From NCBI RefSeq assembly GCF_000384815.1, contig NZ_ARQF01000020.1, positions 806,001-870,000 on the forward strand: a stretch of 64,000 nt of DNA. Reading direction: 5' to 3'. Each line of letters opens with the position of its first letter. Position 1 is the stretch's first letter. The translations under genes were made by a program, and so were the position numbers. Origin of the DNA: Halodesulfovibrio aestuarii DSM 17919 = ATCC 29578 (lineage in GTDB: Bacteria; Desulfobacterota; Desulfovibrionia; Desulfovibrionales; Desulfovibrionaceae). This document shows positions 16,281 through 25,642 of the stretch, one piece after another. The notes below the pieces were generated by a model, which was not told the DNA's origin, did not search any database, and saw only the letters and a program-made list of their open reading frames with translations.

Positions 16281-17654
16281 TTATTCGACACTAAAAATCT
16301 GGAAACCGTTGTAGGCCTCTGAGCCATGTTCGGTAATATCCAGTCCCTTAATTTCTTCAACGCGGCTAACGCGTAATCCAACCAACTTATCAATAAGTTT
16401 AAAGCATACAGTGCCAACACCGAACGCCCATGCGAAGAAGACGACAACGCCTAAAAGCTGGACTCCGAACAATGACAGATCTCCGGTATAGATAAATCCA
16501 CTTGCAGAGCCAAAATCCGGTGATGCAAATAAGCCAACACTAAGGGTACCGAGTGCACCGCAGACACCGTGAACAGAGATAGCACCTACAGGGTCATCAA
16601 TGCATAGAACGGAATCAATAAAGTGTATAACCAAAACAACTGCTACGCCGCAAATTGCACCTACAAGGATTGCACCTAACGGTGAAAGTTCACTACACCC
16701 TGCGGTTACACCTACCAGTCCGGCAAGAACGCCGTTCATGGTCATAGATGCTTCTGGTTTGCCAAAGCGGACCCATACAGTAATCATAGCTGTAATCATA
16801 CCTGCACAGCCGGCTAAGCTTGTATTAAGGGCAATGTAGCCAATGCTGCCATCTGCCATTGTTGTTGAGCCAGCATTAAATCCAAACCAGCCAAACCAGA
16901 GAATAAATACACCGAGACCAGCCATAGGCATGCTGTGCCCAAGAATAGCACGAGGTTTTTTGTCCGGCATGTACTTACCAATTCGTGGACCAACTGCCAT
17001 TGCGCCAGCCAACGCAACCCAGCCACCGAGAGAATGAACAACCGTTGAGCCTGCAAAATCTATAAAACCGAGCGATTCGAGCCAGCCGGCATTACCGGTA
17101 AGTCCGCCCCACGCCCAGTGTCCAGCGATAGGATAAATGAACCCTGTGATAACAATACTAATCAGAATGTATGCGTGAAATTTAGTACGTTCAGCAACAC
17201 TACCGGAAACAATAGTTGCCGCCGTTGCAGCAAATACAGACTGGAAGAACCAGAATGTAATATCGAAATCCCTTGTAGCTGACGGAGCAAGAATGGAAGA
17301 AAGGAAGAACCCATCAGTTCCGAATATTCCGGAAAAATCTGCACCAAACATTAACCCGTAACCAAACATAACAAACAGCATAGAACCGACGCCGAAATCC
17401 AGCATATTCTTCATGAGAATATTGCTCGCGTTCTTAGATCGAGTTAGACCACATTCTACCATAGCGAATCCGGCCTGCATAAACATTACCAGTATGGCAC
17501 CTAGCAGGGTCCATACTATGTTCGCGTTTGTTTGTGTCAGATACACTACAGCCTCTTCTTCAGCATGTACTAACGATGCGCTTGCGCCAAGCGCCAAAAC
17601 TGTCATTACCGCAATCAACCCATTTCGGGATAACGTGCCTTTGCACACAGACAT
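16281..17654 (-). CDS. amtB: Ammonium transporter AmtB
   Basis: The 457-residue inner-membrane channel starts with a cleavable signal peptide (to about ALGASASLVHAEE) and then about eleven membrane segments. Family motifs include FAMVECGLTRSKN, DFAGSTVVHSLGGWVALAGA with the first pore His, and ISVHGVCGALGTL with the second. The cytoplasmic tail carries RVEEIKGLDITEHG, the usual AmtB C-terminal motif that contacts P-II. GGAGG lies upstream of the ATG. A sigma-54 promoter at 17690 and two palindromic sites behind it control the gene; glnB follows. Confidence 0.95.
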   Translation of the reverse strand: MSVCKGTLSRNGLIAVMTVLALGASASLVHAEEEAVVYLTQTNANIVWTLLGAILVMFMQAGFAMVECGLTRSKNASNILMKNMLDFGVGSMLFVMFGYGLMFGADFSGIFGTDGFFLSSILAPSATRDFDITFWFFQSVFAATAATIVSGSVAERTKFHAYILISIVITGFIYPIAGHWAWGGLTGNAGWLESLGFIDFAGSTVVHSLGGWVALAGAMAVGPRIGKYMPDKKPRAILGHSMPMAGLGVFILWFGWFGFNAGSTTMADGSIGYIALNTSLAGCAGMITAMITVWVRFGKPEASMTMNGVLAGLVGVTAGCSELSPLGAILVGAICGVAVVLVIHFIDSVLCIDDPVGAISVHGVCGALGTLSVGLFASPDFGSASGFIYTGDLSLFGVQLLGVVVFFAWAFGVGTVCFKLIDKLVGLRVSRVEEIKGLDITEHGSEAYNGFQIFSVE

Positions 17655-17689
17655 AGCAACCTCCTGCTTTTTAGATTTTGCATAATATA

Positions 17690-17707
17690 AAGCAGACTCT
17701 GTGCCAA
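17690..17707 (-). promoter_or_regulatory. Sigma-54 promoter of amtB-glnB
   Basis: On the minus strand the sequence reads TTGGCACAGAGTCTGCTTT, with GG and GC ten bases apart (complement CC 17704-17705 and GC 17692-17693). It lies 36 bp upstream of the amtB start and downstream of two palindromes at 17750 and 17801. Confidence 0.82.
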
Positions 17708-17749
17708 AAATGTAACTACCTGTTTTTACTACACCACGTTTTTTTTGTT

Positions 17750-17816
17750 TTTACAATTTTGTAAATAACGACATTTTTGAAGCTTGCTTTTTTATTCAAA
17801 TTTACAATTTTGTAAA
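17750..17816. promoter_or_regulatory. Two TTTACAATTTTGTAAA palindromes upstream of amtB
   Basis: Identical 16-bp palindromes lie at 17750-17765 and 17801-17816, 51 bp apart (about five helical turns). They sit roughly 53 and 104 bp behind the amtB -24 element, as expected for enhancer sites of a sigma-54 activator. A further ACATTTTTGT half-type copy is at 17822-17831. Related palindromes precede icd, glnN and glnA. Confidence 0.7.
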
Positions 17817-18003
17817 AAACTACATTTTTGTTTTCTTCTAATTCTGTCTCATGATTCAAAAGCATAGATTAGTATTTTTATAGAGACAAAAACATAGAAA
17901 TTATCCCTCAGAGACCTGCTAAACGTCTGCAACAGGATGTGCTTCAGTTTATTTCAAACTATACGCCGGCGCCCCACCTTCATGGCTGCCAAGGATAATA
18001 CAA

Positions 18004-18038
18004 TAAAAAAAGGGCGACCCCAGAGAGGCCGCCCTTTT
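18004..18038 (-). terminator. Terminator of icd
   Basis: Arms AAAAGGGCG (18008-18016) and CGCCCTTTT (18030-18038) flank a GC-rich loop region; on the minus strand a T-tract follows. It lies 25 bp beyond the icd stop. Confidence 0.82.
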
Positions 18039-18063
18039 GAAAACTTTATATGGATAAATAGGA

Positions 18064-19206
18064 CTACAAGAGACTTCCCACCAGTTCACCAAATGCCTTA
18101 CAGCCGATGGTCTTAGCGCCTTCCATCTGGCTAGCAAGGTCACAGGTAACAGTTTTTTCAGAGATAGCCTTGCTTACAGCTGCGTGAATAGAGTCAGCTG
18201 CTTCAGTCCAGCCAATATGCTCGAGCATCATTGCACCGGAAAGAATGAGACTACCGGGGTTTGCCATGTCTTTACCGGCAATAGTCGGAGCTGTGCCGTG
18301 AGTCGCCTCAAAGAACGCAAGTTTATCGGACATGTTCACACCCGGCGCCAGGCCGAGTCCACCAACCTGCGCAGCGAGTGCGTCAGAAAGGTAGTCACCA
18401 TTAAGGTTGGTAGTGGCAAGTACGGAGTACTGCTCAGGTCGAATAAGCGCTTCCTGGAACATTGCGTCAGCAATGCGGTCTTTCACAACCACTTTACCCT
18501 CTGCCGGAGCATCTTCTGTGGTTGTCTGTCCAGCAAACTCTTCACTGGCAACATCATACCCCCACTGGCGGAACCCACCTTCGGTGTATTTCATAATGTT
18601 ACCTTTATGCACAAGAGTCACACTCGGCTTACCCTGTGCCACCGCAAACTCCAAGGCTTTACGCACAAGACGCTTAGAGCCGTTCGGAGTAATCGGCTTT
18701 AAGCCGACACCAGCAGTAGGATCCACAGTTACGCCAAGTTCATCACGGAAGAATGCAATGAGGCGCTTTGCTTCATCGCTGCCGGATTCGAATTCGATAC
18801 CAGCATAAACATCTTCAGTATTCTCGCGGAACACAACCATATCAACAAGATCGGGCCGCTTTACCGGTGACACAATACCATCATAGTAGCGAATAGGACG
18901 AATACATGCGTATAAGTCAAGCGTCTGTCTCATGGTAACGTTAAGGCTTCTGAATCCTTTCCCGACAGGCGTCATCAGCGGGCCTTTAATAGCAAGTTCT
19001 GCATTCTGCAATGCAGTCAACGTATCCTGCGGCAGGTATTCACCTGTCTCATTAAATGCTTTTTCTCCGGCGAGAAGCTCCTCAAATTCCAAGGAACGTT
19101 CTTTGCCGTACGCTTTTTCAATCGCAGCAGTAAGAACCGGACGTGCGGCTGCCCACACTTCTTTGCCGATTCCGTCGCCTTCGATAAAATACACTGTTTT
19201 CTGCAC
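18064..19206 (-). CDS. icd: Isocitrate dehydrogenase, probably NAD-dependent
   Basis: The 380-residue enzyme converts isocitrate to 2-oxoglutarate. Family motifs are FIEGDGIGKEVW, the substrate motif RSLNVTMRQTLDLYACIRPIRY (with Ser and several Arg), FRENTEDVYAG and FEATHGTAP. The cofactor pocket differs from NADP enzymes such as E. coli Icd: Lys344-Tyr345 correspond to Thr-Ile (ATHGTAPTIAG), and Tyr391/Arg395 to Cys/Gln (VTCDLASQMEG). This points to NAD use. The start is GTG with GGGAGGG eight bases upstream. A palindrome shared with the nitrogen genes lies at 19331. Confidence 0.93.
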   Translation of the reverse strand: MQKTVYFIEGDGIGKEVWAAARPVLTAAIEKAYGKERSLEFEELLAGEKAFNETGEYLPQDTLTALQNAELAIKGPLMTPVGKGFRSLNVTMRQTLDLYACIRPIRYYDGIVSPVKRPDLVDMVVFRENTEDVYAGIEFESGSDEAKRLIAFFRDELGVTVDPTAGVGLKPITPNGSKRLVRKALEFAVAQGKPSVTLVHKGNIMKYTEGGFRQWGYDVASEEFAGQTTTEDAPAEGKVVVKDRIADAMFQEALIRPEQYSVLATTNLNGDYLSDALAAQVGGLGLAPGVNMSDKLAFFEATHGTAPTIAGKDMANPGSLILSGAMMLEHIGWTEAADSIHAAVSKAISEKTVTCDLASQMEGAKTIGCKAFGELVGSLL

Positions 19207-19330
19207 GGATGAACCCTCCCAGCATAAGCTAAATTTCTAATTCGAGACGGGACGATAGCCTGAACTATATCAACTTTGCAAGAGTTCTTACTCCACTATT
19301 TTACTCCGTTTGTTTAATATCTTCTTTTTA

Positions 19331-19344
19331 TTACATTTTTGTAA
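19331..19344. promoter_or_regulatory. Nitrogen-type palindrome upstream of icd
   Basis: TTACATTTTTGTAA is a perfect 14-bp palindrome (TTACA-N4-TGTAA), 125 bp upstream of the icd start. It matches the amtB, glnN and glnA sites. No sigma-54 promoter was found between it and icd. Confidence 0.6.
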
Positions 19345-19358
19345 ACCAGCTCGATGTA

Positions 19359-19391
19359 TAAAAAAAGCCCCGAGCTGATACTCAGGGCTTA
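19359..19391 (-). terminator. Terminator of the dsbA-like gene
   Basis: Arms AAGCCCCGAG (19365-19374) and CTCAGGGCTT (19381-19390), with one mismatch, are preceded by an A-tract that reads as T on the minus strand. The hairpin lies upstream (lower coordinate) of the dsbA-like stop at 19438. Confidence 0.75.
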
Positions 19392-19437
19392 GCATACTCA
19401 ATAACACCCGCAACAAGGCAGGTTTCAAATGCAAATT

Positions 19438-20220
19438 CTATTTCTTGTTTTCATAATCCAATGCAATTTCAACAGCTTCAGAGTACAAATCAAGTGGTAA
19501 AGCACCACGAATAAGAATATTATTCACGAGAAAATACGGAGTCCCTTCCAGTTCCAGTGCTTTTGCGTCTGCCATATCTTCATCAATAATTGCGTTCACA
19601 GCTTTTGTGCGGGCTTCTTTAGCGAGTTTTTCAGGATCAAGCCCTACTTTCTTCGCAGTTTTCTTCATGAAAGGCTCACCCTCGGCAATAAGCGTTTCAC
19701 GGTTAGCAAAAAACTCATCATACAGCTTCCATGCTTTTTCAGAGTCAAAATTATTTGCTGCTACAAAATACTGAGATGCCAGACGCGCATTTTCATGGGA
19801 CACAAGCGGATAATTCTTAAAAATAAATCGCACGGTTTTACCATAGTGCGACATAAGACTATTTAATGTAAAGGCCGCCCGCTCACAGTAAGGGCATGTA
19901 AAATCAGAAAAAGCAACTATGGTTATCGGCGCATCATCATTTCCACGAACCGCACGGCCTTTAGTTGCAACTTCTTTAGGGACAGCAACATCCTGCTTCC
20001 ACTGTGCCTTCATGGCAGCAATTTTTGCTTTAGAATTGCCTTCACGCAGTGCCGTCAGCACCTGCTCACTGTTTTCACGAATAATACTAAGTAAAATTTC
20101 CGGGTTATCACGCAGGATGGATTCTACTTGAGCTTTTAATTCAGGAGTACCAGCAGCAGAAACACTCTGCGGAACCAAAAGCAGCAGTGAAAATACTGCC
20201 ATAAAAATTCTTTGAACCAT
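19438..20220 (-). CDS. DsbA-family thiol:disulfide oxidoreductase
   Basis: The 260-residue protein has a cleavable signal peptide (residues 1 to about 22, ending SVSA-A) and a thioredoxin fold with active site CPYC (about residue 108) in FSDFTCPYCERAAF. The cis-Pro loop is EGTPYFLVN. It would introduce or shuffle disulfides in periplasmic proteins, including cytochromes. The N-terminal 60 mature residues (LKAQVESILRDNPEILLSII...) form a helical region seen in DsbG/BdbD-like homologues. ATG 20220 is chosen because GGAGG precedes it; an upstream in-frame extension to 20469 lacks this. Confidence 0.9.
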   Translation of the reverse strand: MVQRIFMAVFSLLLLVPQSVSAAGTPELKAQVESILRDNPEILLSIIRENSEQVLTALREGNSKAKIAAMKAQWKQDVAVPKEVATKGRAVRGNDDAPITIVAFSDFTCPYCERAAFTLNSLMSHYGKTVRFIFKNYPLVSHENARLASQYFVAANNFDSEKAWKLYDEFFANRETLIAEGEPFMKKTAKKVGLDPEKLAKEARTKAVNAIIDEDMADAKALELEGTPYFLVNNILIRGALPLDLYSEAVEIALDYENKK

Positions 20221-20638
20221 ATGTCCTCCGGACCGGTCTTTCAGAAAGTTAATATGCATAAAAAAGAATCGTCGTGACAGGCGAATCAGAGTGCGTTGAG
20301 AACTCAGGTTAACGCTCAACATTTTCTGTACTGTTTGCACCAAGCCGTTGCAAGTACGCAAGCCCTTTCTTTTCAAATTGATATCAATTTCAGAGCATAC
20401 GGAGACTTTCCTTGTTACAAATCTCATCCTGCTCCTTTCATTTTTACTTATCAAACAGCAATATTTCAATGTGACGACAACAGTTCAAAAAAACAGAGGA
20501 AGGAGAATATCTTCCTAACTGCAAGTAATATCAAATTGCAGTGGACTTGCAAGTCAGTTATAGAGCGTAAATACCAAGTAAAAAACGATACCAACTATGG
20601 TTTCGTATACCGCTATACGACTGTAAGGAGACAGGGAC
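20221..20638. other. Divergent intergenic region, dsbA-like / asnS
   Basis: This stretch holds promoters for both directions. A small hairpin CGTATA-CCGC-TATACG lies at about 20603-20618, just before the asnS ribosome site AAGGAGAC, and could affect translation. I see no RNA gene or coding region here. Confidence 0.4.
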
Positions 20639-22024
20639 ATGCGTAGAACCCCCATTGTTGATGCATTGCAGGCAGAAGAGGCTTCCAAAGAAGTAAAAAT
20701 TTGCGGATGGGTACGTACCCGTCGTGATGCAAAAGGTTTTTCTTTTCTTGAGCTGAATGACGGCTCCTGCCTTAAAAACCTGCAGGCTATTGTCGACGAA
20801 TCCATACCGACCTACGAGATTATTAAAGATGTAACCACCGGCGCAGCTGTTGAAGTGCTTGGTGAACTTGTACCATCTCCGGGTAAAGGACAGAAATGGG
20901 AAGTTCGCGTTACAGAACTCAAATTGCTCGGTACTGCAGATGCAGACGAATTTCCTTTACAGAAAAAACGCCATTCTGATGAATTTCTTCGCCAGATTGC
21001 GCACCTCCGCCCACGTACCAACAAATTCGGTGCCGCATTCCGAATCCGCTCCGAAGCAGCATTCGCAATACATAAATTTTACCGGGACAAAGGGTTCTTT
21101 AACGTACATACCCCTATCCTCACCGGTTCTGACTGCGAAGGTGCAGGTGAAATGTTCAGGGTTTCCACATTACCTGCAACCGGCGTAGAAGTTCCTAAAG
21201 AAGGCTCTGTTTTCGAAAACGACTTCTTTGGTCGTGAAGCAAACCTCACTGTATCTGGACAGCTTGAAGCAGAACTACTCGCAATGGGACTTGGCAAGGT
21301 CTACACCTTCGGCCCAACGTTTCGTGCTGAAAACTCCAACACCCCGCGCCACGCTGCCGAATTCTGGATGATCGAACCGGAAGTTGCCTTCGCAGATAAC
21401 GAAGACAATATGGATCTCGCAGAAGAAATGACAAAGTATGTGGTAAAGCATATTCTGGATAACTGCGCTGACGACATCGAACTCTTCGCTAAGTTTGTCG
21501 ACAAAGAGCTCATGGGTCGTCTTGAAAACATCATCAACGAACCGTTCGCACGCGTAAGCTATACCGAAGCAGTTGAACTGCTTTTAGCTGCTAAGAAAAA
21601 ATGGGAGTTCCCTGTTGAATGGGGCATTGATCTTCAGACAGAACACGAACGTTATCTTGCAGAAGAACACTTCAAAAAACCTGTAATAGTGTACGATTAC
21701 CCTAAAGATATTAAAGCATTTTACATGCGCATGAACGACGACGGTAAAACTGTTGCAGCAATGGACGTTCTGGTACCACGTATCGGCGAACTCATTGGCG
21801 GTTCACAGCGTGAAGAGCGTATGGACGTACTTCTGGAGCGCATTAACGAAATGGGCCAGAATCCTGAAGACTACTGGTGGTACACCGACCTCCGTCGCTT
21901 CGGCTCCGTGCCGCACGCCGGCTTCGGTATGGGCTTCGAACGTCTGCTCATGCTCGTGACCGGTATCACCAACATCCGTGACGTGATTCCGTTCCCACGT
22001 ACACCGCAACATATCGAGTTCTAA
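20639..22024 (+). CDS. asnS: Asparaginyl-tRNA synthetase
   Basis: The 461-residue class IIb synthetase charges tRNA-Asn. The N-terminal OB-fold anticodon-binding domain ([26 protein letters not shown]) is followed by the catalytic domain. Motif 2 is [25 protein letters not shown] and motif 3 is [15 protein letters not shown]. The Asn-type sequence and the insert after motif 1 distinguish it from AspRS. AAGGAG lies upstream of the ATG. It is monocistronic, ending before a terminator at 22212. Confidence 0.96.
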   Translation: MRRTPIVDALQAEEASKEVKICGWVRTRRDAKGFSFLELNDGSCLKNLQAIVDESIPTYEIIKDVTTGAAVEVLGELVPSPGKGQKWEVRVTELKLLGTADADEFPLQKKRHSDEFLRQIAHLRPRTNKFGAAFRIRSEAAFAIHKFYRDKGFFNVHTPILTGSDCEGAGEMFRVSTLPATGVEVPKEGSVFENDFFGREANLTVSGQLEAELLAMGLGKVYTFGPTFRAENSNTPRHAAEFWMIEPEVAFADNEDNMDLAEEMTKYVVKHILDNCADDIELFAKFVDKELMGRLENIINEPFARVSYTEAVELLLAAKKKWEFPVEWGIDLQTEHERYLAEEHFKKPVIVYDYPKDIKAFYMRMNDDGKTVAAMDVLVPRIGELIGGSQREERMDVLLERINEMGQNPEDYWWYTDLRRFGSVPHAGFGMGFERLLMLVTGITNIRDVIPFPRTPQHIEF

Positions 22025-22211
22025 ACGTTGCTTCGAGATACGTACGTCTCAACAGACGGACTTCGTCTAGTCTAGGATGCTTGCTTCCTGCGGCCCGCAT
22101 AACGTTCTAAAGCGAAATGTTATCAGAAATATCTAAAGGCTTTTTATTACGAGTTCACCGTGTTGTTTGCGTAACCTCGCGGCTTGCGTTCCACGACCTA
22201 TCATAAAATAA

Positions 22212-22247
22212 AAAAGGGCTGTCCTTTGTACGAAGGACAGCCCTTTT
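22212..22247. terminator. Terminator of the GGGCTGTCC family
   Basis: A perfect 15-bp stem (22212-22226 with 22233-22247) has A and T tracts on both sides, so it can serve asnS and the convergent porin gene. The core is shared with 12083. Confidence 0.88.
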
Positions 22248-22271
22248 GCTCTTTAATTCTGTGGTATTTGG

Positions 22272-23498
22272 TTAGAACCTATAGCCGACAGTAAAACCGA
22301 TGAGATGTGCGTTACCGTCTTTAAATTCCACATCCTGAGTGTACATTGTTGTATTTGCTCTAGCTACGTCAACAGAGGCAGAGCGGTCTACAATCATCAA
22401 GTAAGAGTAGCTTGCGTCGACAGACCAGTTTTCGTCATGCCAACCCACGCCAAAACCAAAAATGTGACGATCATTAGCAGGCACCATGTAGCTCAGACTG
22501 TTACTGTTAAGCGGAGATTCGTCATACACATAGCTGGCACGTAAGTCCCAGTTTTCAGTAAGATTGTATTCCGCACCAATATTGTAACGCCAAGAATCTT
22601 TATAGTCGCTCTGCTTTACAAACGGACCGCCATCGAATTCTACTTTAAGTTCGTCGTAGCTGCTCCACCCAATCCATGTAGCGCCAATTTCCACACTCAA
22701 GTCTTCCATTGGCTTCACATTAATACCAAAACCAATCTGCTCCGGCAGAGTAATTTTTCCGGACGCACTGGTATCCTTGAGGGTCATGCTGCCAGCTTTC
22801 ATCTTGACTCCGCCTTTAACATCCTGAGCTACCTCAGAACGATAGCTGGCGCCTAAAGACAGCCAATCCGTACACTGATAACGCATTCCAAGAGCAAGAC
22901 CTACGCCCCAACTGTCGCCGTACATCTTCGCATCACCGAATTGTGCACCGAGAGCAGTTTTCTTTTTAAGCATAAAGTCAAACCACATGATCTCCGGTCC
23001 GACAGCAACAGTAAAATTATCGGTTACATTATAGGCAATAAGCGGATTAATGGAGACTGTCTTAATTTCCACCTTGTACACATCGGGTGCACCCGGCCAA
23101 TCACTGTCAAACTCAGTGCCAAGACCAAAGCGTGAAAACACCCCCACGCCTAAGGAAATTTGATCGTTTACCATATGAGTTGCATACAGATGCGGCATAG
23201 TCCAAAGGCTACTTTTACCATCATAGGAGCCCGCATCTTGTGCAGGAGAATCAATTTCTACGGTAGCACTCGGGTAAATTCCTGTTACACCAGCAGCAAG
23301 TTGGGTTCCTTTAAGCTGACCCAACTGTGCAGGGTTAACAGCAATAGAAGAAGGATCTGCTTTACCAGCCATTACAGAGTTGCCAAGCGCGTTCCCGCGG
23401 GCACTGAATTCATAAATACCAAACCCTGCAGCTTGAGCAGAAATGGCAGTTATTAGCATAAAACAAAAAGCAATAAGTTGGATTACACGACGAGTCAC
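22272..23498 (-). CDS. FadL/OMPP1/TodX-family outer membrane porin
   Basis: The 408-residue protein has a signal peptide ending AISAQA-A and a long run of amphipathic beta-strands ending with an aromatic residue (GFTVGYRF), typical of outer-membrane barrels. The N-terminal plug motif GNALGNSVMAGKADPSSIAVNPAQLGQL matches FadL (family NPA motif). Such porins import hydrophobic compounds, for example long-chain fatty acids. GTG 23498 is chosen because AGGAGAG stands five bases upstream; an in-frame ATG at 23531 has no ribosome site. Confidence 0.88.
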   Translation of the reverse strand: MTRRVIQLIAFCFMLITAISAQAAGFGIYEFSARGNALGNSVMAGKADPSSIAVNPAQLGQLKGTQLAAGVTGIYPSATVEIDSPAQDAGSYDGKSSLWTMPHLYATHMVNDQISLGVGVFSRFGLGTEFDSDWPGAPDVYKVEIKTVSINPLIAYNVTDNFTVAVGPEIMWFDFMLKKKTALGAQFGDAKMYGDSWGVGLALGMRYQCTDWLSLGASYRSEVAQDVKGGVKMKAGSMTLKDTSASGKITLPEQIGFGINVKPMEDLSVEIGATWIGWSSYDELKVEFDGGPFVKQSDYKDSWRYNIGAEYNLTENWDLRASYVYDESPLNSNSLSYMVPANDRHIFGFGVGWHDENWSVDASYSYLMIVDRSASVDVARANTTMYTQDVEFKDGNAHLIGFTVGYRF

Positions 23499-23989
23499 AT
23501 TCTCTCCTAATGTGCTTTGAGGATAAAGCAACCGTTCCCCTTAGTTGCTTCAATAATCATGTTGTCCCTCGTTCAATTCAGTCGTTTTTATAAAATTGAA
23601 GTAGCACTCACCTAATAGCTACCCATTAAATTTGCAAGAAAAATCAGATAATTAGAAGCATGCAAACACTACAAATGACAATCGCAAACACTTTTGAGAG
23701 TGTCACTCACATCTACATAAAAGAGAGCGTCTCTATATTTTTTTAAATCGTTACAATTATATTGGGCATACTATTCTCACGAGACCTGAATGAACAGTGT
23801 TTAGCTATTCTAGTAAGATAGAAAAAACGTTTGAGAAAAGCTTGCTTCTCAGCCGAGATTTTGATTGTGTGCAAGACACTGGTGTCGAATACTTAAAATT
23901 GTTTTCTCCCAAATGTAAAAAATTGTTTAAACCGCACTGTTGGGGTCGAGCGGCAGACAGTTCTACATTTGAGATGGAGATGAACTGTT
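23499..23989. other. Intergenic region between the porin gene and sdaA
   Basis: This stretch holds divergent promoters. A short AGAGA-GCG-TCTCT hairpin near 23722-23734 is followed by a T-run and may be a weak terminator. An open frame at 23797-24006 overlaps sdaA, has no ribosome site and is unlikely to be real. Nothing else is recognised. Confidence 0.35.
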
Positions 23990-25204
23990 ATGAAATCCAT
24001 TCGTGAATTGTACAGAATTGGTGTCGGGCCTTCTTCTAGCCATACCATGGGCCCAAAACGGGCAGCAGAACTTTTTTTACAACAGTACACGCATGCCTTC
24101 AGGTATGTTGTACACCTGTATGAAAGCCTTGCCGCCACAGGCAAAGGACACCTTACAGATCAGGCAGTGCTGGAAGTTCTCGGCAAGGAGTACACGACAA
24201 TCAAATGGCATCCTGAAAAATGTTTGCCTCAACACCCGAACGCTATGGAATTTGAAGCGTTTGACAAACAGGGAGAGCTGTTAGGTTCTCGGACTTTCTT
24301 CAGCGTAGGCGGCGGAGAAATCCGCGAGCTTGGGCAGGAGGAAAAAGAAAGCGACGCTGTTTACCCGATCACGACAGTCAAAGAAATTATGGAGTACTGT
24401 TCGCAAAAAGGCATCACGTACTGGGAATATGTAGTGGAATGCGAAGGGGAAACTATTTTTGATTTTCTGGAGACTGTCTGGGAAACAATGGAAACAGCAG
24501 TAAAACGCGGGCTTGAAAACCAAGGTGTATTACCGGGTTCCATCGGGCTTAGCAGACAGGCATGGCGATTCTATAGAAGATGCCGCAGTGCCTCCGAAGA
24601 AATGCAGCAGACAGGGCTTATTACTGCTTATGCGCTTGCTGTATCAGAAGAAAACGCAGGTGGCGGAATCATCGTCACCTCACCGACATGCGGCGCCAGT
24701 GGCGTTGTTCCAGCAGTTCTCTATTACTTGCAGAAACAACAGCAACTGACGCGCCATGATATTCTGCGGGCACTGGCAACCGCAGGTCTGTTCGGTAATG
24801 TCATTAAATTTAATGGCTCAATTTCCGGCGCAGAAGTTGGCTGTCAGGGCGAAGTTGGTTCCGCATGTGCAATGACAGCAGGGGCTGCAGCAGAATTGCT
24901 TGGCGGAACATTGAGACAAATTGAATATGCAGCAGAAATGGGTCTGGAGCACCACCTGGGGCTCACATGTGACCCGGTTGACGGATTGGTGCAGATTCCT
25001 TGCATCGAACGCAATGCCTGCGCTGCCACACGTGCGCTGTCCTGCGCGCAGATGGCCATTCTCTCTGACGGCACACACCACATCACATTTGATGAGGTCG
25101 TGCATGTTATGAAACAAACAGGGCACGACCTGCCAAGCCTTTACCGTGAAACCTCCACAGGAGGACTCGCCAAGGCATACGCAGGACGAGGCGTTACTAA
25201 GTAG
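23990..25204 (+). CDS. sdaA: L-serine ammonia-lyase, iron-sulfur-dependent, single chain
   Basis: The 404-residue enzyme deaminates serine to pyruvate and ammonia. The N-terminal beta domain starts RELYRIGVGPSSSHTMGP, and the alpha domain has SPTCGASGVVPAVL and GAEVGCQGEVGSACAMTAGA, then CDPVDGLVQIPCIERNACAA. Cysteines in these last stretches ligate the 4Fe-4S cluster. It is about 50 residues shorter than E. coli SdaA, in the loop regions. GGAG lies upstream of the ATG. It could feed pyruvate to fermentative or sulfate-linked metabolism while releasing ammonia. Confidence 0.93.
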   Translation: MKSIRELYRIGVGPSSSHTMGPKRAAELFLQQYTHAFRYVVHLYESLAATGKGHLTDQAVLEVLGKEYTTIKWHPEKCLPQHPNAMEFEAFDKQGELLGSRTFFSVGGGEIRELGQEEKESDAVYPITTVKEIMEYCSQKGITYWEYVVECEGETIFDFLETVWETMETAVKRGLENQGVLPGSIGLSRQAWRFYRRCRSASEEMQQTGLITAYALAVSEENAGGGIIVTSPTCGASGVVPAVLYYLQKQQQLTRHDILRALATAGLFGNVIKFNGSISGAEVGCQGEVGSACAMTAGAAAELLGGTLRQIEYAAEMGLEHHLGLTCDPVDGLVQIPCIERNACAATRALSCAQMAILSDGTHHITFDEVVHVMKQTGHDLPSLYRETSTGGLAKAYAGRGVTK

Positions 25205-25245
25205 AAAAAAAGGCTGTCCCGACAATGTCAGGGCAGCCCTTTTTC
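25205..25245 (+). terminator. Terminator of sdaA
   Basis: An imperfect stem built on AAGGCTGTCCC and GGGCAGCCCTT has A-tract and T-tract flanks and starts within 3 bp of the sdaA stop. It is a degenerate member of the GGGCTGTCC terminator group and may also serve the convergent gene at 25276. Confidence 0.82.
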
Positions 25246-25275
25246 TATATAGCCTCACAAGCTACAAAGTACATC

Positions 25276-25635
25276 TTACCCCTCAAGCCATTTTTTTGCT
25301 AATTCATACTCATCTTCTACAAATAATTTTGCTTCAAACGGCATCATAGGCAAAAGATATCCAGCGGCTTTATGAATCCAGTGAATATCTGTCACAATAG
25401 CAATTCTATTCCACGAGAAAAGATGTCTGATTCCAAACACAGCATCAGTTGCCAATGCCCCCGTAGAGTACTCTGTGCCTTCAGTAAAGTGCATAAAGCA
25501 GTTTACCTTTTCATATGTTTTCAAAATTTCTTTTACACGTGGGATAATCACGTCTTCATAATCCTGACGTGTAATTTCACCCTGTGCTTCCACGGCGAGC
25601 GTCGTGTCATCGAATCCTTCCAAAAGCTTTAACAT
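25276..25635 (-). CDS. SpoIIAA-like (STAS-fold) domain protein
   Basis: The 119-residue protein fits the SpoIIAA-like/DUF3478 group: MLKLLEGFDDTTLAVEAQGEIT at the start, a VIIPRVKEILKTYEKVNCFMHF strand-helix unit, and the closing FEAKLFVEDEYELAKKWLEG. Such proteins are small cytosolic STAS-fold units of unknown role. ATG 25635 has GAGGT upstream; longer in-frame starts are not supported. It lies 7 bp after the Sel1 gene stop and is probably co-transcribed with it. Confidence 0.82.
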   Translation of the reverse strand: MLKLLEGFDDTTLAVEAQGEITRQDYEDVIIPRVKEILKTYEKVNCFMHFTEGTEYSTGALATDAVFGIRHLFSWNRIAIVTDIHWIHKAAGYLLPMMPFEAKLFVEDEYELAKKWLEG

Positions 25636-25642
25636 ACCGACC

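Noticed and set aside
23797-24006. 69-codon open frame before sdaA
   Set aside because: It overlaps sdaA in another frame, has no ribosome site and its product resembles nothing known.
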